From NCBI GenBank assembly GCA_024280815.1, contig JAJRPL010000064.1, positions 1 to 6,759 on the forward strand: 6,759 nucleotides of DNA, read 5' to 3'. Under the pieces are notes generated by a model. The model ran no database searches and was not told the DNA's origin. It worked only from the letters and a program-made list of their open reading frames with translations. This DNA comes from Bacteroidota bacterium (GTDB lineage Bacteria > Bacteroidota > Bacteroidia > Flavobacteriales > Flavobacteriaceae). Numbering within the stretch: the stretch's first letter is position 1; every line of letters begins with the position of its first letter. The translations under genes and the position numbers were made by a program. Shown here one piece after another: positions 6,307-6,759 of this stretch.

Positions 6307-6759
6307 ATGAAAAAATTAGCACTGCATTGGCAGATATTACTAGGAATGGTATTGGGAGTAGTTGTAGGCGTATTAATGACAAATATTGAAGGTGGTAAAG
6401 AGATCATTCAAGATTGGATAAAACCTTTCGGTACTATTTTTATCAATTCTTTAAAGTTAATTGCAATTCCGTTAATTCTAGCAGCATTGATAACTGGTGT
6501 TGCCGATTTAAAGGATATTTCTAAGCTTTCTAAAATGGGAGGGAGAACCATAGCAATTTATGTGACGACTACTATAATAGCAGTTTCTATTGGGATACTT
6601 TTGGTTAACATTGTAAAGCCAGGAAATTCTATTACAGAGACTACACGAATTGAAATGGTGGAAAATTATGGAGGTGATACTACAAAATATAAAGAAGAAG
6701 CTAAAAATCAAAAAGAATCAGGGCCTTTACAAGCTTTAGTAGATTTGGTTCCTCAAAAT
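6307..6759 (+). CDS. Dicarboxylate/amino acid:cation symporter, N-terminal part, 3' end cut by window
   Basis: Member of the DAACS (SLC1-like) family, which takes up glutamate, aspartate or C4-dicarboxylates with Na+ or H+. The ATG at 6307 opens a frame that runs to the window edge, 151 codons; family members are usually about 400-450 residues or a little more. Membrane segments are visible at about 8-25 (WQILLGMVLGVVVGVLM), 40-66 (FGTIFINSLKLIAIPLILAA, typical of the family's second helix) and 79-103. A long charged loop (about 106-140, rich in Glu, Lys and Thr) follows, then LVDLVPQN at the edge, which matches the family's conserved LxDLxPxN. The substrate-binding hairpins and the NMDGT-type motif lie beyond the window, so substrate and coupling ion cannot be assigned. 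The start follows an A/T-rich leader with no Shine-Dalgarno. Confidence 0.9.
   Translation, partial: MKKLALHWQILLGMVLGVVVGVLMTNIEGGKEIIQDWIKPFGTIFINSLKLIAIPLILAALITGVADLKDISKLSKMGGRTIAIYVTTTIIAVSIGILLVNIVKPGNSITETTRIEMVENYGGDTTKYKEEAKNQKESGPLQALVDLVPQN

Noticed and set aside
6508..6711. - strand ORF of 67 codons
   Set aside because: Shadow of the symporter gene, whose + strand frame shows membrane helices and family motifs.

Overview
The window looks like chromosomal DNA from a member of the Bacteroidota, most likely a flavobacterium. It is AT-rich, gene starts lack Shine-Dalgarno sequences and have A-rich leaders, and promoter-like boxes resemble the Bacteroidota -33/-7 type (TTG ... TAnnTTTG). 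The protein families (oligopeptidase B, a cysteate-synthase-like enzyme, an SPT-like acyltransferase, DUF6787 and DUF937 proteins, an IS1595 transposase) also fit that group. No RNA gene, CRISPR array or intact mobile element was seen.

Layout. The window opens inside the 3' end of oligopeptidase B (ptrB, +). Next are two PLP-enzyme genes on the + strand. The first is a fold-type II cysteine/cysteate-synthase-like enzyme (911-1951). The second is a fold-type I alpha-oxoamine synthase (2196-3440). Together they look like the first two steps of sulfonolipid (capnine) synthesis: making L-cysteate, then condensing it with a fatty acyl thioester. A strong hairpin terminator lies between them and each has its own candidate promoter, so they may be separately transcribed. 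A second terminator (3466-3505) follows the acyltransferase.

The stretch from about 3.5 to 5.45 kb shows decay. An RluA-type pseudouridine synthase has a clear S4 domain upstream of its first usable start codon, so its true start is non-canonical or damaged. It is followed by a badly broken remnant of an IS1595-family transposase (4478-5061) with many frame changes and no C-terminus. A short DUF6787 membrane-protein gene on the - strand follows, interrupted by one in-frame TAA at codon 15.

The last part holds an intact - strand DUF937 gene (5546-6172) with its own perfect hairpin terminator. Divergent from it is the 5' end of a dicarboxylate/amino acid:cation symporter (6307 to the window edge).

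Apart from the probable sulfonolipid pair, the genes have no evident common pathway. I see no convincing new multi-gene system; the best leads are the cysteate/acyltransferase pair and the cluster of decaying or oddly started genes.
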